Source: Bryopsis sp. KO-2023 | Taxonomy: Eukaryota; Chlorophyta; Ulvophyceae; Bryopsidales; Bryopsidaceae | DNA length: 64,000 nt | NCBI GenBank assembly: GCA_030272585.1 | Contig: BSYQ01000005.1 | Coordinates: forward strand, 806,001 to 870,000 | Reading direction: 5' to 3' | In this document: piece after piece, positions 1 through 11,892 of the stretch | Position numbering within the stretch: position 1 is the stretch's first letter | How the letters are laid out: the number at the start of each line of letters is the position of its first letter | Notes under the pieces: generated by a model | Seen by the model: the letters and a program-made list of their open reading frames with translations, nothing else | Told to the model about the DNA's origin: nothing | Database searches by the model: none | Program-made: the position numbers and the translations under genes

Positions 1-922
1 CCACGGCCGCCTCCACCTCTGTTGCCTCCTCCCATTTGCTGATTTTGATCTTGGGGTGGAGGTGGTGGTTGCGGTTGCTGACCCTGCATCTGCTGGTTCT
101 GGTCAGCTTTGGGCTTGTTTTTCCAATTCCAGTTCCATCGCCCTCGTCCGCGACCACGTCCGCGGTTGTTTTGAGATTGGCCACCCAACGAATCGATTCT
201 TTCGGCAGTGACTATCGCCGCTTCCACTCCTTCTGTCACCATTGTAACAACTTGATGTCGGATCTGGGGTTTCAATCCGTCAACAAACTGTAGGTACTGT
301 TCCTCCTCCGTCATATTCGGAATTCTGAGTATGAGATCCCGAAATGCGTTGATGTAGGAACGAACATTCCCTGTTTGTTGAAGTTTCCGCAGCTTCCTAC
401 GCGAAACATCGGACATCCTTGTGGGCTCAAAAGCAATGGCTAGTTCCTCCACAAGTTGAATCCAGTCCTGGAACATCGGACGAACTCCTTCCCGAATCCG
501 CATCTCTTGCATATTCCGCCATGTGGCGGCTGAACCAGAGAGATTTGTGCGGAATACTTTAAGCCAAACAGACTCATCCAAATCATACACTTTGCAGAAG
601 TTGGTGAGTTCTGCCTGCCAATCCCGAATCCAGCGATCTCCAGCGCCAGTATACGGTTTCGGCATCGGGAATTTGACCGCATTGGGAATGTGAAGCAAAC
701 GATTTTCTGGACGTGCATAGCCCATAAAATCGGGGTCCCCACTTGGGGGACCAGGAGGTCCGCCTCCTCCGCCACCTCCACCACCACCATCTCCAGGACC
801 GCCTCCTGGGTTCCTAGATGGTCCTTCTCTTCCTCCACCAATATGTGGTCCAGGTGCAGACCCACGGCCACTTCTGTCCGATGGGCCTCCGCCACTTCCA
901 TCACCGGAACCATCATCATCTC
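1..922 (-). CDS. gag: Ty3/Gypsy-type gag, C-terminal part (split by an inserted LTR element; runs off window)
   Basis: The minus strand is open from 922 to the window edge. It encodes a Gly/Asp-rich start, then a Retrotrans_gag-type core with the run WIRDWQAELTNFCKVY, then LSGSAATW, followed by a helical region and an Arg/Gly-, Gln/Pro-rich tail typical of nucleic-acid-binding gag C-termini. No CCHC zinc knuckle is visible before the window ends. The gag core packages element RNA into particles. The first half of the same gene lies at 10024-11892. Removing the inserted element together with one copy of the 5-bp target duplication leaves the two halves in one frame. Protease and polymerase genes would lie beyond position 1. 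Family call is firm; superfamily (Gypsy rather than Copia) is inferred from gag only. Confidence 0.8.
918..922. repeat. Target-site duplication, left copy (ATCTC)
   Basis: ATCTC directly abuts the left LTR that starts TGAAAC. The same five bases directly follow the right LTR at 10024-10028. A perfect 5-bp duplication is what LTR-element integrases leave. Confidence 0.9.
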
Positions 923-1483
923 TGAAACAAGCTACTTTTTTCAAGGTCCCCTCGCCCTCCTAGAGGAGGACGAGTGCCTTCCTCAAGCGTCTCGTTAGAT
1001 AGAACTTCCTTACAAGAATAAAGTTATAAAGAAGATACAACGACCTTTTCCTTCCACACTCTTATACCCTAGCGCCACAGCGCATCAAACCCTTGTTCCT
1101 GTCGACGTGTCACTATTCACTAGGAATTCACACATCTCCTTGCCACCTCAACTGTGAACGTGCCCCTATTCCACGAGAACTCACACGTCCAATTGACAAC
1201 TCGACTTTGATGGCTGCCACATCATCATCCATCAAACTCCATCGAGCTTGGTTGTAGTCGTGACTCCAAGGGTGTCGCACTACTGCACCTCTGCACCTCT
1301 GCACCTCTGCACCTCTGCACCTCTGCACCTCTGCACCTCTGCACCTCTGCACCTCTACACCGCTGCACCGCTGCACCTCTGCACTGCTGCACGCTGCATC
1401 CACCGCTGCACGCTGCACCGCTGCACCTCTGCACTGCTGCACGCTGCATCCACCGCTGCACGCTGCACCGCTGCACTGCTGCA
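923..1483 (-). repeat. 3' LTR of the inner element
   Basis: 561 bp beginning TGAAAC and ending TGCA on the plus strand. It matches 9471-10023 with an offset of 8548 bases until the internal octamer array. It carries nine copies of an 8-bp unit (CTGCACCT type) at 1283-1354, whereas the other LTR has eight, which accounts exactly for the 8-bp length difference. A degenerate CTGCAC-rich region (1355-1483) follows in both copies. Spurious ORFs rich in Cys-Arg-Gly-Ala-Glu-Val come from this array. Confidence 0.9.
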
Positions 1484-2167
1484 CGCTGCACTCCTACACG
1501 CCGCACTCTCGCACGCTGCTCCTACACGTTGCACTCTTGCAACCTTCCCTTTTTCAGCTGCAGGAAGCATGGCAACTACTCTTGTAGTTCCAGCTCGAGT
1601 GCTGCGATAACCAACCGTTACATTCCTCCCCACCAGGTTGGCAGTAAGTTCCAACACTGCCGTGGAGAGCATGTCTCAAATAAAACCCGTTGCATAAAGT
1701 ATCACAATCCATAAGGCATCTCACAATCCAAATCAGAATATCTTTCAGTGTCCAAACACGAAAAGAGTACGAGACTAGCATAATATTTTCTTTCGCTTTG
1801 TCCATAAAATCGAGAAAATCATCTCTCTATTTCAATCTGAAACTGAAAATGAAAAACATCTGGCTGAAAAGAAAATCCTTTAACATTCAGAAAATCATCT
1901 TGTATCACTCCAGAAATATACTTCTGTCCATCAAGTATTCCACCAATGTTTTCCTTTGCTCATATATATCTTTTCTCAAACCAGGTGAAAGGACAACTAA
2001 TCATGCTCTTTCTTTGAACCATTCATTCACCTCCAAGTCACTGAATAATCTTTTGAAAAATCAGCATTCTTTTTTTATTTTATTTCTTTCAAATCTCTCT
2101 TCCGCACACTGAAATATCCTCTCTTTGCTCTTGAGTTTCCAGAGCTCCTCTTCTTGCAATATTTGGA

Positions 2168-2168
2168 T

Positions 2169-2200
<32 letters not shown>
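2168..2200. repeat. GCT trinucleotide microsatellite in element interior
   Basis: About ten consecutive GCT units with one change, inside the non-coding interior of the inner LTR element. No coding function is seen. Confidence 0.8.
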
Positions 2201-2201
<1 letters not shown>

Positions 2202-2412
2202 TGCATCTAACGCAACCTCGTTTATCATCACTTGAGACTCCCGTGGATTGCTGCTGCTGCACCATGCTGCAGCCTGATTTGTCTCCACTAGAGACTCTCC
2301 AGTTTGTCACATTCCAGCTTCACTTAATTCCTTGGCTTCTGATCTCTTGATTCGACAGCGCATAAGCTTTTATGGAGTCCCGCTGTTTGCTTTCCCGAAC
2401 TGCAAGTTTCTT

Positions 2413-2590
2413 CACCTCGATTGCACTCCAGAATTTCTGCAATGCAGTCTCCATCATCAAGCTTTCTCCAGAATTTCTGCACTTCCATTCTCCAGAATTT
2501 TTGCATTTCCAGAATCCAGAATTCTTGCACTTCAATACTCCAGAATTTCTGCACTTCCATCGCACTCCAGAATTTCTGCGATGTACTCTC
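2413..2590. repeat. Degenerate tandem repeat, CCAGAATTTCTGCACTTCC type
   Basis: The motif CCAGAATTTCTGCACTTC recurs about six times with changes of spacing. It lies in the element interior and explains overlapping ORFs on both strands there, none of which looks like a gene. Confidence 0.75.
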
Positions 2591-3545
2591 CTTAATCCAC
2601 GCTTATTACAACATGTTCCATTGCTGTCAAATTTTGACAACCTCTTGATACTTCAAGAACATCAGAAGCAATGTTCAGAGAACCATACTGTTCTCCACAA
2701 TATGTTCTAACCTCCAACAAAGTTCGAGATATCCGAAACATTCATTTGAATTAGTTTCATGTCAACGAACTGATTCGATTCTCAGCACTTCAATAGAAAC
2801 ATCCAGTTGGTTCCATTGCCCTCAAGGGCTACCAGAAAATTAACCAACTCTGTCCACTATTCTTCCCTCTCTGGAATTATGTGCTCCCACCAACGAGGCA
2901 CCTGAAAATAAAATAAAATATCCAGAGGGTTGCTCTCATGTTTTCTTTTTTTACTTGTGCTCCCTTCATTGGGGCACCAAATGAATGCCTGAAAATTTCC
3001 ATAGCATTTTTTCCCTTCAGAAATTTTGCTGCCTTCTGTGGGTATCCACAAAATATTCACTCTCACTCTGTTCCTTCCCTTTTCTTTCATTCCATACTCT
3101 CTCGTTCCCCATTCATCAAGCCCCACTGTTCCAAGTGGAACTCAAAATCATATGTTCTTTTTTCCAGTCATCAAGCCTCACTGTCCCAAGTGAGACTCAA
3201 CATCAGATGCTCAAAACAACATCAGCCCCGAGACTGATGTCCCAAAAATAAACCATACACTTGCTGCACTAAACTCGTGTTGAAAAACCCGCTGAAAGCC
3301 CCCTCCCCACCAGCTTTAGGCAGTCCCTTGCCTAACAATAGGATTCAAAACTGAGTGAGGGGCAATCAATGTTGCCACGAGTGATCACAACGATATAAAC
3401 AATCATCAATATCGAAGGGAATGTTCAGAAACAAACCACACTCACGGCATTGCACCGCCGTCGTGTGCAACGGAGATAAGGAAGCAATATACTCAGGGAG
3501 ATTGAGGAGAAGCTTTTTGTGATTCTTCAGTGAGGAATCTTCACT

Positions 3546-3866
3546 TCAGTGGCAGTGGATCTCGCCATTCCTCTGAACCTCCAGGCACATGCAAGCCTTG
3601 CATGTTCTTCTTCCAAGGTAATCCAATTCCATTCTCCGTATCGATTGTAGCACAATCGTTGCATTCACAGTGTTGTATTCTTGAACATCTTCACTGAGCT
3701 TGGGAAAATCTGACATCACCAATGGTGATCCACCATTCACTTTGCTGCTAATGGCCTGCAGGCTGCAGCCAGTCAAAGCGATAAATAAGGCGTACGTGTG
3801 CTCGTTCAGGCTTGAGAGCTCACGGGATGTAAGATAAATCCCATATATTTTATCAATATAGTTCAC
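3546..3866 (-). CDS. Possible ORF in the inner element, 106 aa, unknown
   Basis: The longest protein-like ORF in the interior, in the same orientation as the element. Composition is balanced, without low complexity, and the end is Cys-rich (C-x2-C-x-C). I do not recognise a family. It could be a remnant of a captured host exon or of a decayed element gene, or simply a chance ORF. No ribosome or splice context supports it, so it is recorded only as the best candidate for coding content in this 8-kb interior. Confidence 0.15.
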   Translation of the reverse strand: MNYIDKIYGIYLTSRELSSLNEHTYALFIALTGCSLQAISSKVNGGSPLVMSDFPKLSEDVQEYNTVNATIVLQSIRRMELDYLGRRTCKACMCLEVQRNGEIHCH

Positions 3867-4820
3867 ACCACCATATTGCCTACAGAAGAAGCTCCAGTTA
3901 GCTCTACTCCCTTTGCAATCTTCCTACACTTAAGTCATGGGGGAAGTTTTCTCAACCCCTACGTGAAACACCGGTACGGCTGTAACACTACGGGAGCTAC
4001 CCGTTTGACGCTAAAGTGTGTGTGGATAATATCCAAGCGCCATTGACGTCGTATGGGTGCTTCTCCAAGAGGCGGCGACAAACGTTCGACCGCTTTTTGG
4101 AGGTAACAAATAATTCTTGAAATCTGGAGGGGCCCTCCGTCGAGTCGGCTCTCCTCAAACCTTCTACAGGTGGCTCTAGGCGATAGTCGTGCACTGACCT
4201 TAGGTGGCTATTAGCTCTGCCTAAGCTCTCAATTGGTTCAGAATCGGGAGGGAACCCATCCCACACTCCCCTATTCTTGGCGACAGGTGGCCTATAGGCT
4301 ATAGGCTATGGCTCTTCCTGTTCCCACAATCGAGTACAAGTGGCCCCAAGGCTCGCTTGTTCTTTGTGCGTTCTTGCTTGTCTCAACTCCTTGAAACTCG
4401 GTACAGGCGGCCCAGCCTGAGCACTTTCTCATTCATCAGGGGGATCTCTCTCTCAACCCCTTTTGATCTCCGCGGCTGCACCACAAGTTCTGAGAGTGGC
4501 CGTAAGGCACTTCTCTCCTTGTTATCACATGAACTCTGTTGGCCATTCCCTTCTTCAACCCCGCCACTAGTCTTGAGAGAGGCTCAAGGCACTTCTCTCT
4601 TAGTGGTCTGGGTTTCATCATATGTATTTTACTGTAATTGCTCTCGCGTCGCTCCATGTCCGCGATAGTATCATCTCTCTCGGCATGCAGTTGCATTCTT
4701 GCCACAAATAAAAGTGGGTGTTCTCTGATAGAACTCCATAGCCAATGCTTTTGGCTGCAACTCTTGATGCTCCTTTGTTGTGGGCTGTGGCATCAGCCCC
4801 TCTTTTCCAACTCGTTGTCG

Positions 4821-5005
4821 GTTGCTGCATCAGCACCTTAGTCAAATCCTTGCTATAGGTTGCTGCATCAGCACCTTGTCCAAATCCTTGCTTTGGTTGC
4901 TGCATCAGCACCTTGTCCAAATCCTTGCTCTGGTTGCCGTATCAGCACCTTGTCCAAATTCTTGCCTTGGTTGCTGCATCAGCACCTTGTCCAAATCCTT
5001 GCTGC
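4821..5005. repeat. 37-bp tandem repeat, five copies
   Basis: Five head-to-tail copies of a unit beginning GTTGCTGCATCAGCACC and ending CAAATCCTTGCT, with a few substitutions. There are no unique spacers between copies. The block sits in the non-coding interior of the inner LTR element. Confidence 0.88.
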
Positions 5006-8000
5006 AGCTTGCGTGCAGCTCTTGTTTCCACATTCAAGATCTCTTCTTCACATAGTAACAGGTGCAAATCCTGGCTGCGGCACAAACACCGGACCAGTCC
5101 AGGCTGCACATCAGCCAAAGATGCCATGTGTTGATCTCTTAGCAACTCAAAACTGAGCTCTGGACTGAGTATGTCTTGGGATACCTCCCACATAAAGCTC
5201 ACTCCATCCATCTTCAGCGGTTGTTGCTTTCACTCTCTTGCACTCGCAATTTTCCTGAAATTTCCAGGTTGCAGCAATGATCCACACCAAGACAACATCA
5301 GCTTGCCAAGCCTGATTTGTCACCGGGCTGGACCATCCATAGTATGCCCTCTTCTTTCCACACATCTGTGTTGGGGCCTTAAGTCTCGGCAAGGGTGAAA
5401 AGACAACTTCAGCAACCTGAGCTTGCATCATAATGCACCAAAGCTCGCATCTTCTTCTTTTGTCCTTCTGACTCAGAAGTTCTGAGGTGGACACCATAAA
5501 CCTTTGGCTGCTTCACCATCAGAAATCTTTGATGCCACTGGTTGCTCTCACCACCGTGAATACAATCATCTCTTTGTGTCATTGGCAGAAACGGTATCGA
5601 TATATTCTTGGGCTGCGATCCACTTGTCCTCTTGCTCAAGCTGTTGGCCCTCATACATCAGCTCATATCAAGCCGGCAGTTCACAAGTCCCTTGAACTGT
5701 CGATTTTTCTGACCATTTTCCTTTGTCAACTGGGGTATTCTTGGCCTTGCTGTAGCCACTCCTTTCACCTCCAGTTTATTTGCCACCAGAGGTGTTGCCT
5801 TTAGTATAAGCAACCCTCTGCCACTGGTGCAAATACAAATTCGAATCAACTGATTCGCAAGCTTGATATCCTCTTTGTTCTCCAGAAGTCTCACAACATT
5901 CTGTCATAAACAACAGCCGGATCGCAATCGTTTCTCCAATCCTCTTTCTCCACCTGATAGACTTTTCTTTTCTATCCCATCCAGATGTGGGGACATGTGC
6001 CCTTCATTTTCTTGAAGAGACCTTCCTTTCTTAGGTCAGCCTCAGCCCTCCTTGGCTGGTGCACAAACTTGATCCTCCTTAATATCATCCACCAACTCAT
6101 GGTCCTTGACTGGATTTCAATGCACAGCCCATGCATTTTCCAGAGCTGTCATTCAACACAAGCTTTCAGAATTCCTTGACCATTCTCCACCACATCGGAC
6201 TCCAATATTTCAGTTCCACTATCAACAATATCAAGCCAGAAAACTCCACAAGAGATTTCTGCCTGAAACACCTTTCACATGACCCGAAACCTTCAAAAGA
6301 AAATCATTTTCCTCCTGAAATTTCCATCAGTAATCAGATCATTCCTTTTTTTTTTTTTTTTTTCTCATATGAAATAAATGCATGAAAGAGATTAATCCCC
6401 TGATCACTTCTTTTCTTCTCAATTCATCAACCATTCAGAAATTTGTATTTGCTATCCAAATTTTCCAGCAAGTGGTGAAAAGGTGTCTCTTTCTTCCCAT
6501 TTCTGTGGGTATAATCAAATGCAAAAAGAGAAACAAATACTCTGCCTTGATTTCTACAAATCTGTCCATTTTCTGCATCGAATTTCGAAAAGACCAATGC
6601 ATTCATTCAATCTGATGACAATACCACCAAACTCATCTCAAACTCTTGAAGAAGAGGTTCAGCATCAGCAAGTCATGTCCTCTGACTCCTACTGCTGGAT
6701 AAACATGAGTCACTTTGCATCCAATGGGTGCTCTCTTGCTGCAACTCTTGTATTGCAGCAATATCCCAGGGAAGATCATTCTTTGCTTTGTAGCACACTC
6801 AGAAATATTACTCAACAGCTCCTGTGGCATTTGTTGCATGTCTCCTTGAGTAATAATGATCTCCTTCCACTTGATGTGCATCCTCTTGTGCAAGTGTAGA
6901 TGGTATTGACTCAGCATTTCGATGTGATCTTCTCCACATCAGTAATTCTGATATTTGCCTTGGCATTCGTTGCAATATTTGCCATATCATACACTCCAAT
7001 GTATGTTGCAGTCAATGTGATACACATTGGCTGTATTGTTTCATGTGTTCATGTAAACAACACGTCATGGCTGCGGCATGTTCAACTCAGTTCGAACTGC
7101 GAAATCTGCTGGCAGTAGATGCTGCAGTCAATATGAATTCGTTGTGGTATCCCCAGATGCACCCGAGGTAACATCCATTCTTGATCGCACGCTTGATCCC
7201 AGTGGGTATCACACATAGTGCTTCAACAGCATCCTCGTTCAAGAGGTTCTCTCGTGTGTGTCGGTGCGCTACCTCAACCACAGTCTCATCATTGACTTCA
7301 TTATCATTCGCACTTGTTCCGTTCACTGTGTTGTCGTCGATGCCAACTTCGATGTATGTCTGCAACATTAACAATCGAATTGATTGCAACATTCGTTGGG
7401 GCGCTCTTGTCTTTGACGCCCTCGTTTGTGCCAGTGGCGGCGATACCTCCCACTGCAGCACTATATGACGACTGGGTTCCTTGCAGTCACGCTTCTCATT
7501 CTCTCTGAGAATTGTCTCGACAAAACTCTCGCGCTGCTGTCGCTTGGCTTATCAGCCCTGCATCACTTGTAGGTGATGCGGCGTGTTTTGCTTGGCGGGT
7601 GGTCACACTTTCCCTCAGAGGTCACAATCCAAACTTGCGTAGTCTTTTGCAGTTTGCTTTTGCGCTTGTGTAACTCCAAACTGGCGCACTTTGATGCAGT
7701 TCGCTTTTGCACATGGCTCACTTTCTTTGACGCCATCACTGGTGCGCGTCAGATTCATTTCTCCACGCACAAGCTGCTCAAGTCTTTGCCAAAAGCGCTC
7801 ACATAGCGTCAACACAGTCGACTGCACATTCCACCTTCAAGAGGTGTGGCTCAGTTCAGTGATCTTCGAAACATAGCACAATAGAAGACTTGTCGATGCC
7901 TCTGAGTAGTTGTCTAGTTCGACCAACTATTTTCGACAATCCTTTTGCTCCATCGCCATGCAATCAGCGCCTCAGGCTATCAGTAGCAACTGTGGCGTCG

Positions 8001-8866
8001 CGCTGTAACCGTTCGATCATCATTCGATCGAATTGCCTTTGTCGATTCGTCCTGCACATTGCGCAGCTACTGCAACATGCTGCTTTCATGTGCTGGAACC
8101 TTTCCCAATCATGCGGATGCTTCGCGTGCGTTCTCAGGGCGTTGCACTCTTGTCAGTGCCCAAACGCCTTCTGTAACTTCGTCTTTTCGCGTCCGAGGCG
8201 AGGCTTGCGCCTGCCACTTTCTTCCGTCGTTGCGCTTCCATCGCAACATCTGCATTTGCTGTAATCGCAATGTGCTGCATCATGCATCCTGCATGTAGCT
8301 TTCAATGCATCCCCTTCTTTGGGATTGCGTCTGTGTCTCCACAATCGCTTTGTGTTCTTGCAGCTTCGTCTGCATTCTCCACACCAACGATATCGAACTC
8401 ACCTCCCAAGGAGGTTTGCCCTGTTGTGTACAGTCTCCTCGACTTGTACAATAGAACGACCAGCCAGTTAGGTGGCTTAAGAGGGTTCGACTCCCTCTCT
8501 GGATCTCAAGCAAAGCCTCATGGACCTGGCGCTCGATAGCGACCAGCCAATAGGTGCTTCCAGAGGGTCTAACGACCTCTTTAGTCTTTAGGCGAGGCCT
8601 GAACAGCCGCTTCTCTTGTTTGCCTTTTCGAGATCCTCAAAGAGGAAAACGTTAGATCTTAGGTTACCCTAGCAGGGTGTCAGATCTTTCACTGGTCAGC
8701 CTTGCGCTGATCCCAGCGCCTGGGTGGACGCTCTCCAGCGACCCACGCGACTTGGGCGAGCTTGTCTCTTGCAGTCGATTGCTGTCAGAAAGGGGGAGTC
8801 GGCACTGACGACTCGTCATGGTACGACCTCAGCCCAAAAACTTCGCAGGCTCCAGTTGTTGCTGCT

Positions 8867-8990
8867 GACTCTCTTGCTGGGTCACACTGCGCAGTTGTTC
8901 CTCACGATCTGCGACTCTCTTGCTGGGTCACACTGCGCAGTCGTTTCTCACGACCTGCGACTCTCTTGGAAGGTCACACTGTTGGGCTTC
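8867..8990. repeat. 46-bp tandem repeat, about 2.7 copies
   Basis: Units begin GACTCTCTTGCTGGGTCACA. Two full copies are followed by a diverged partial one. Inside the element, close to its 5' end. Confidence 0.8.
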
Positions 8991-9093
8991 CACGAACTTG
9001 CTCTGCCATGCTCATTCGTCACTTCCACGTAGTGCAGGCTTGGTCAAGTCTGTTCGTCGTTCAAGAAACTCGAACCCCGGTAGTCAGAGACAG

Positions 9094-9205
9094 GTTCGGC
9101 GACGATACTTCTGTTTCTGGTTCGACGACGACACTTCTGGTCCTGGTTCGACGATGAGAATGCTGGCCCTGGTTTGACGACGACACTTCTGGCCCTGGGC
9201 CGTCT
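9094..9205. repeat. Degenerate tandem repeat, GGTTCGACGACGACACTTCTGG type, about four copies
   Basis: Units of about 27 bp around GACGACACTTCTGG recur through this stretch. No coding signal is attached to them. Confidence 0.65.
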
Positions 9206-9457
9206 TCTTTGTCGTCCTCGCTGGCGATCACCTTTTCAAGGCTTCTTCAAAGCACGCTTTCGCTGGCACCACCATCACCACTGCAGATCGCTTTCCCCAC
9301 CCTAGTCCAAAGGGTCGACAGTGGTGGGTAACCTCTTTTCTTTGCAACGCTGCTCTTCTCCAGCGTCTCGGTAGTCCATACTTCCGTAGCTTCCATAGCT
9401 GCTCGCGTTCTCTTCTCATACAGGGTCGCACAATAAGTAACACTTATTTGCGCCTTT

Positions 9458-9469
9458 GCTCCGAAACCA
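9458..9469 (-). other. Primer-binding site of the inner element
   Basis: On the minus strand TGGTTTCGGAGC begins one base after the end of the 5' LTR. It starts with TGG, complementary to the CCA end of a tRNA, and differs by two bases from the common plant initiator-Met site TGGTATCAGAGC. The same 12 bases occur in the outer element at 12375-12386. It fixes the element's orientation as minus. Confidence 0.8.
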
Positions 9470-9470
9470 A

Positions 9471-10023
9471 TGAAACGAGCTACTTTTTTCAAGGTCCCCT
9501 CGCCCTCCTAGAGGAGGACGAGTGCCTTCCTCAAGCGTCTCGTTAGATAGAACTTCCTTACAAGAATAAAGTTATAAAGAAGATACAACGACCTTTTCCT
9601 TCCACACTCTTATACCCTAGCGCCACAGCGCATCAAACCCTTGTTCCTGTCGACGTGTCACTATTCACTAGGAATTCACACATCTCCTTGCCACCTCAAC
9701 TGTGAACGTGCCCCTATTCCACGAGAACTCACACGTCCAATTGACAACTCGACTTTGATGGCTGCCACATCATCATCCATCAAACTCCATCGAGCTTGGT
9801 TGTAGTCGTGACTCCAAGGGTGTCGCACTACTGCACCTCTGCACCTCTGCACCTCTGCACCTCTGTACCTTTGCACCTCTGCACCTCTGCACCTCTACAC
9901 CGCTGCACCGCTGCACCTCTGCACTGCTGCACGCTGCATCCACCGCTGCACGCTGCACCGCTGCACCTCTGCACTGCTGCACGCTGCATCCACCGCTGCA
10001 CGCTGCACCGCTGCACTGCTGCA
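9471..10023 (-). repeat. 5' LTR of the inner element
   Basis: 553 bp, TGAAAC...TGCA on the plus strand. It has eight octamer units, two of them with substitutions, and one further substitution near the left end relative to the other LTR. The target duplication follows immediately at 10024. Confidence 0.9.
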
Positions 10024-10028
10024 ATCTC
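10024..10028. repeat. Target-site duplication, right copy (ATCTC)
   Basis: The same five bases as 918-922. On the minus strand they read GAGAT, which is the last Gly/Asp codon region of the gag N-terminal half. Confidence 0.9.
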
Positions 10029-11892
10029 CACCTCCGCCTCCTCCGCCTCCTCCGCCTGCGCGTTGAGGAATACGCGGATAGGATCCCCATCCTACATAGG
10101 GGTTTCCGGATGATGGAGCTCCGTATACATTCACGGAGTGACCTAAGATAGAAGGCCGAATGTATGATGCTCCCATGGCATAATAGCCGGGTGGTGAAAT
10201 CATTGATGGATGTGATAACACTGGCTGAGAAGCTGGTGGTGGCATGGGTAATGTTCTAGGTGGCTCGGGTGACGTGGTTGTTGGAGTTGTCAGCGGGACA
10301 GTTTGTACCACGGGAGAAGCCTGCGTACGCTGTGGCGGTTGTACTGGCTGTAATACCGCTGGTGGTCTTGTATTTGGTGTTTGTCCAAACACAGCGCTAG
10401 GCCTCACAGTCGGCCTAGGTACATTTCCCTGTCCGCTGATTGCACTGCCGCGCCCCACTCCAGGAATCATGACTGGGGGTGATGCAGGTCGGGTAATCGG
10501 TCTATTTGCCCGCGGGAATACTGGTGGTATTGGCGGGAAACCTACTGAATCCGGGGCAAAGCCGGATGAGGTTTGGGGCGGTTGACCGAATGGAATTTGT
10601 ACTTCGGACAATCTTGGTGGTTGTGCCACCGTTCTGGTTCCCGCGCCCGCCATAGCAGCCACAAGAGGTGTTTGTTGGGCGGCGGATGCCATGTGTGTGG
10701 CAACTGCTGCAGCATCTTTCTTCCGCCAAAACTCAAAGTTCGACGTGAACTTTGTGTCCGCTACATCCTCAAACACCTTCTTTAGCTCTTGCGCTGTTTC
10801 CGGGTCTTGTAGCATTTCCTGCAACATTTCCCGCGGCTCTCTGCTCCTTGTTGAGCTTCTTGATCTGCTTCTCCTTGAAGACCGACTTTGACTTCTTTTC
10901 AACTCCTCCATTTCCCCTTGTAATCTAGCCGCCGCTTCTTTCGCAGCCGCTGCCTCCTTTAACAAATAGGCTACTTCCGCATGATGCTGTATCTGAAAAC
11001 TTTCCGCTTTTTCTTGCGTCTCTTTGAGATCATACTTAACACGAACGAGTTCCTTGAACTGTTTGTCTTGACCCGCACCCATTTCCGCCTGCGTCTCTCG
11101 CAGTTCTTGTTGGACTGTATCCAGCCCCCAAAGGGCGTCGTTATATTGCCGGTCATAATCTTCTTCAAGTTTCTTCCTTTTTTCGTCCGTGTCGGCCACT
11201 TGTTCCGCCAATATCCGCTGAGCCTCTTTGGCTTCGTCCACCTCTTTCTGGGCGACATCACGGATATTCGCCAAGCCAGCTTCCACTTGGCTGAGCCTTC
11301 CCTTGGCTGCAGCATCCAGATCTTGGATCCGCTCATCCAACCTTTCATGGAGCTGTCCTTCAATCTGGTGATGGCGGGACTGTAGAGTAGAGTCCAACAC
11401 ATCATGTACTTGGGAAGCCATGCTTGAACAAGCTCCCTCTACCCGACTATCAAGATGTTGGGCGACCTGGGCTGTCCTGTGGGCAGCCTCGTCCGACAAT
11501 TGGCTATACAACCGCTCTTGCGATTGTTGGAGATCGCGCTCCTGCAAACCGTCATTGTGAACGTGCAGAGTTTGATTATGTACATTCACTTGGCTTTGGC
11601 GCAGGTGCTGCGTTTGCTGATTGATGAATACTCCTGGCTCTTCGTCCATCTCTTCATCAAATTGCGGGCCATTGTCGGCTTCCTCATCGCCTCCCTCTTC
11701 CACCATATCCGGTTGTACGGGTATGCCATACGCTTGTAGCGGCTGGCCCATTTCTGCCTGGTAGGGCAGTCCGACAGCAGGTATGTCTCCAGCGACGATA
11801 ATCGGATATAGCGGCGCGCCAGCTGGGGCATCGCGCTCTTGATTGTCGTCCTCGATTCCATACTCCAGGAATAACTGCTCGTCGTCCCCCAT
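10024..11892 (-). CDS. gag: Ty3/Gypsy-type gag, N-terminal part (interrupted)
   Basis: Translation starts at the ATG ending at 11892 and stays open for about 620 codons up to the inserted element. The order is: an acidic N-terminus; a Gln/Asp-rich helical region with long coiled coil (residues about 110-340) of many Glu/Lys/Gln heptads; an Arg/Ser block (RSQSRSSRRSRSRSS); a short FEFWRKKDAAA segment; and a Pro-rich linker ending in about ten glycines. It then passes into the inner LTR, which adds a meaningless Cys/Ser/Ala tail in this copy. The coil probably drives particle assembly. Its continuation, carrying the conserved gag core, is at 1-922. Confidence 0.75.

Larger units (their letters stand above)
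923..10023 (-). mobile_element. Complete non-autonomous LTR retrotransposon (LARD-like), about 9.1 kb, nested in gag
   Basis: The element has two near-identical LTRs (923-1483 and 9471-10023), TG...CA ends, a 5-bp target duplication ATCTC outside them and a primer-binding site one base inside the right LTR. The primer-binding site reads on the minus strand, so the 5' LTR is the right-hand one. The 8-kb interior has no reverse transcriptase, integrase, protease or gag that I can recognise, only short ORFs and several tandem-repeat blocks. Long non-coding interiors flanked by LTRs define large retrotransposon derivatives (LARDs), which move with enzymes from a partner element. By eye the LTRs differ by about three substitutions and one 8-bp repeat unit, so insertion looks recent. 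No clear polypurine tract was found next to the 3' LTR. Confidence 0.88.

Noticed and set aside
1128-1672. Overlapping Cys/Arg/Gly/Ala/Glu/Val-rich ORFs on both strands
   Set aside because: They are translations of the octamer minisatellite inside the LTR; the same ORFs recur in the other LTR (9676-10113).
4821-5005. CRISPR-like array
   Set aside because: The repeats are directly adjacent without unique spacers and the genome is eukaryotic; this is a plain tandem repeat.
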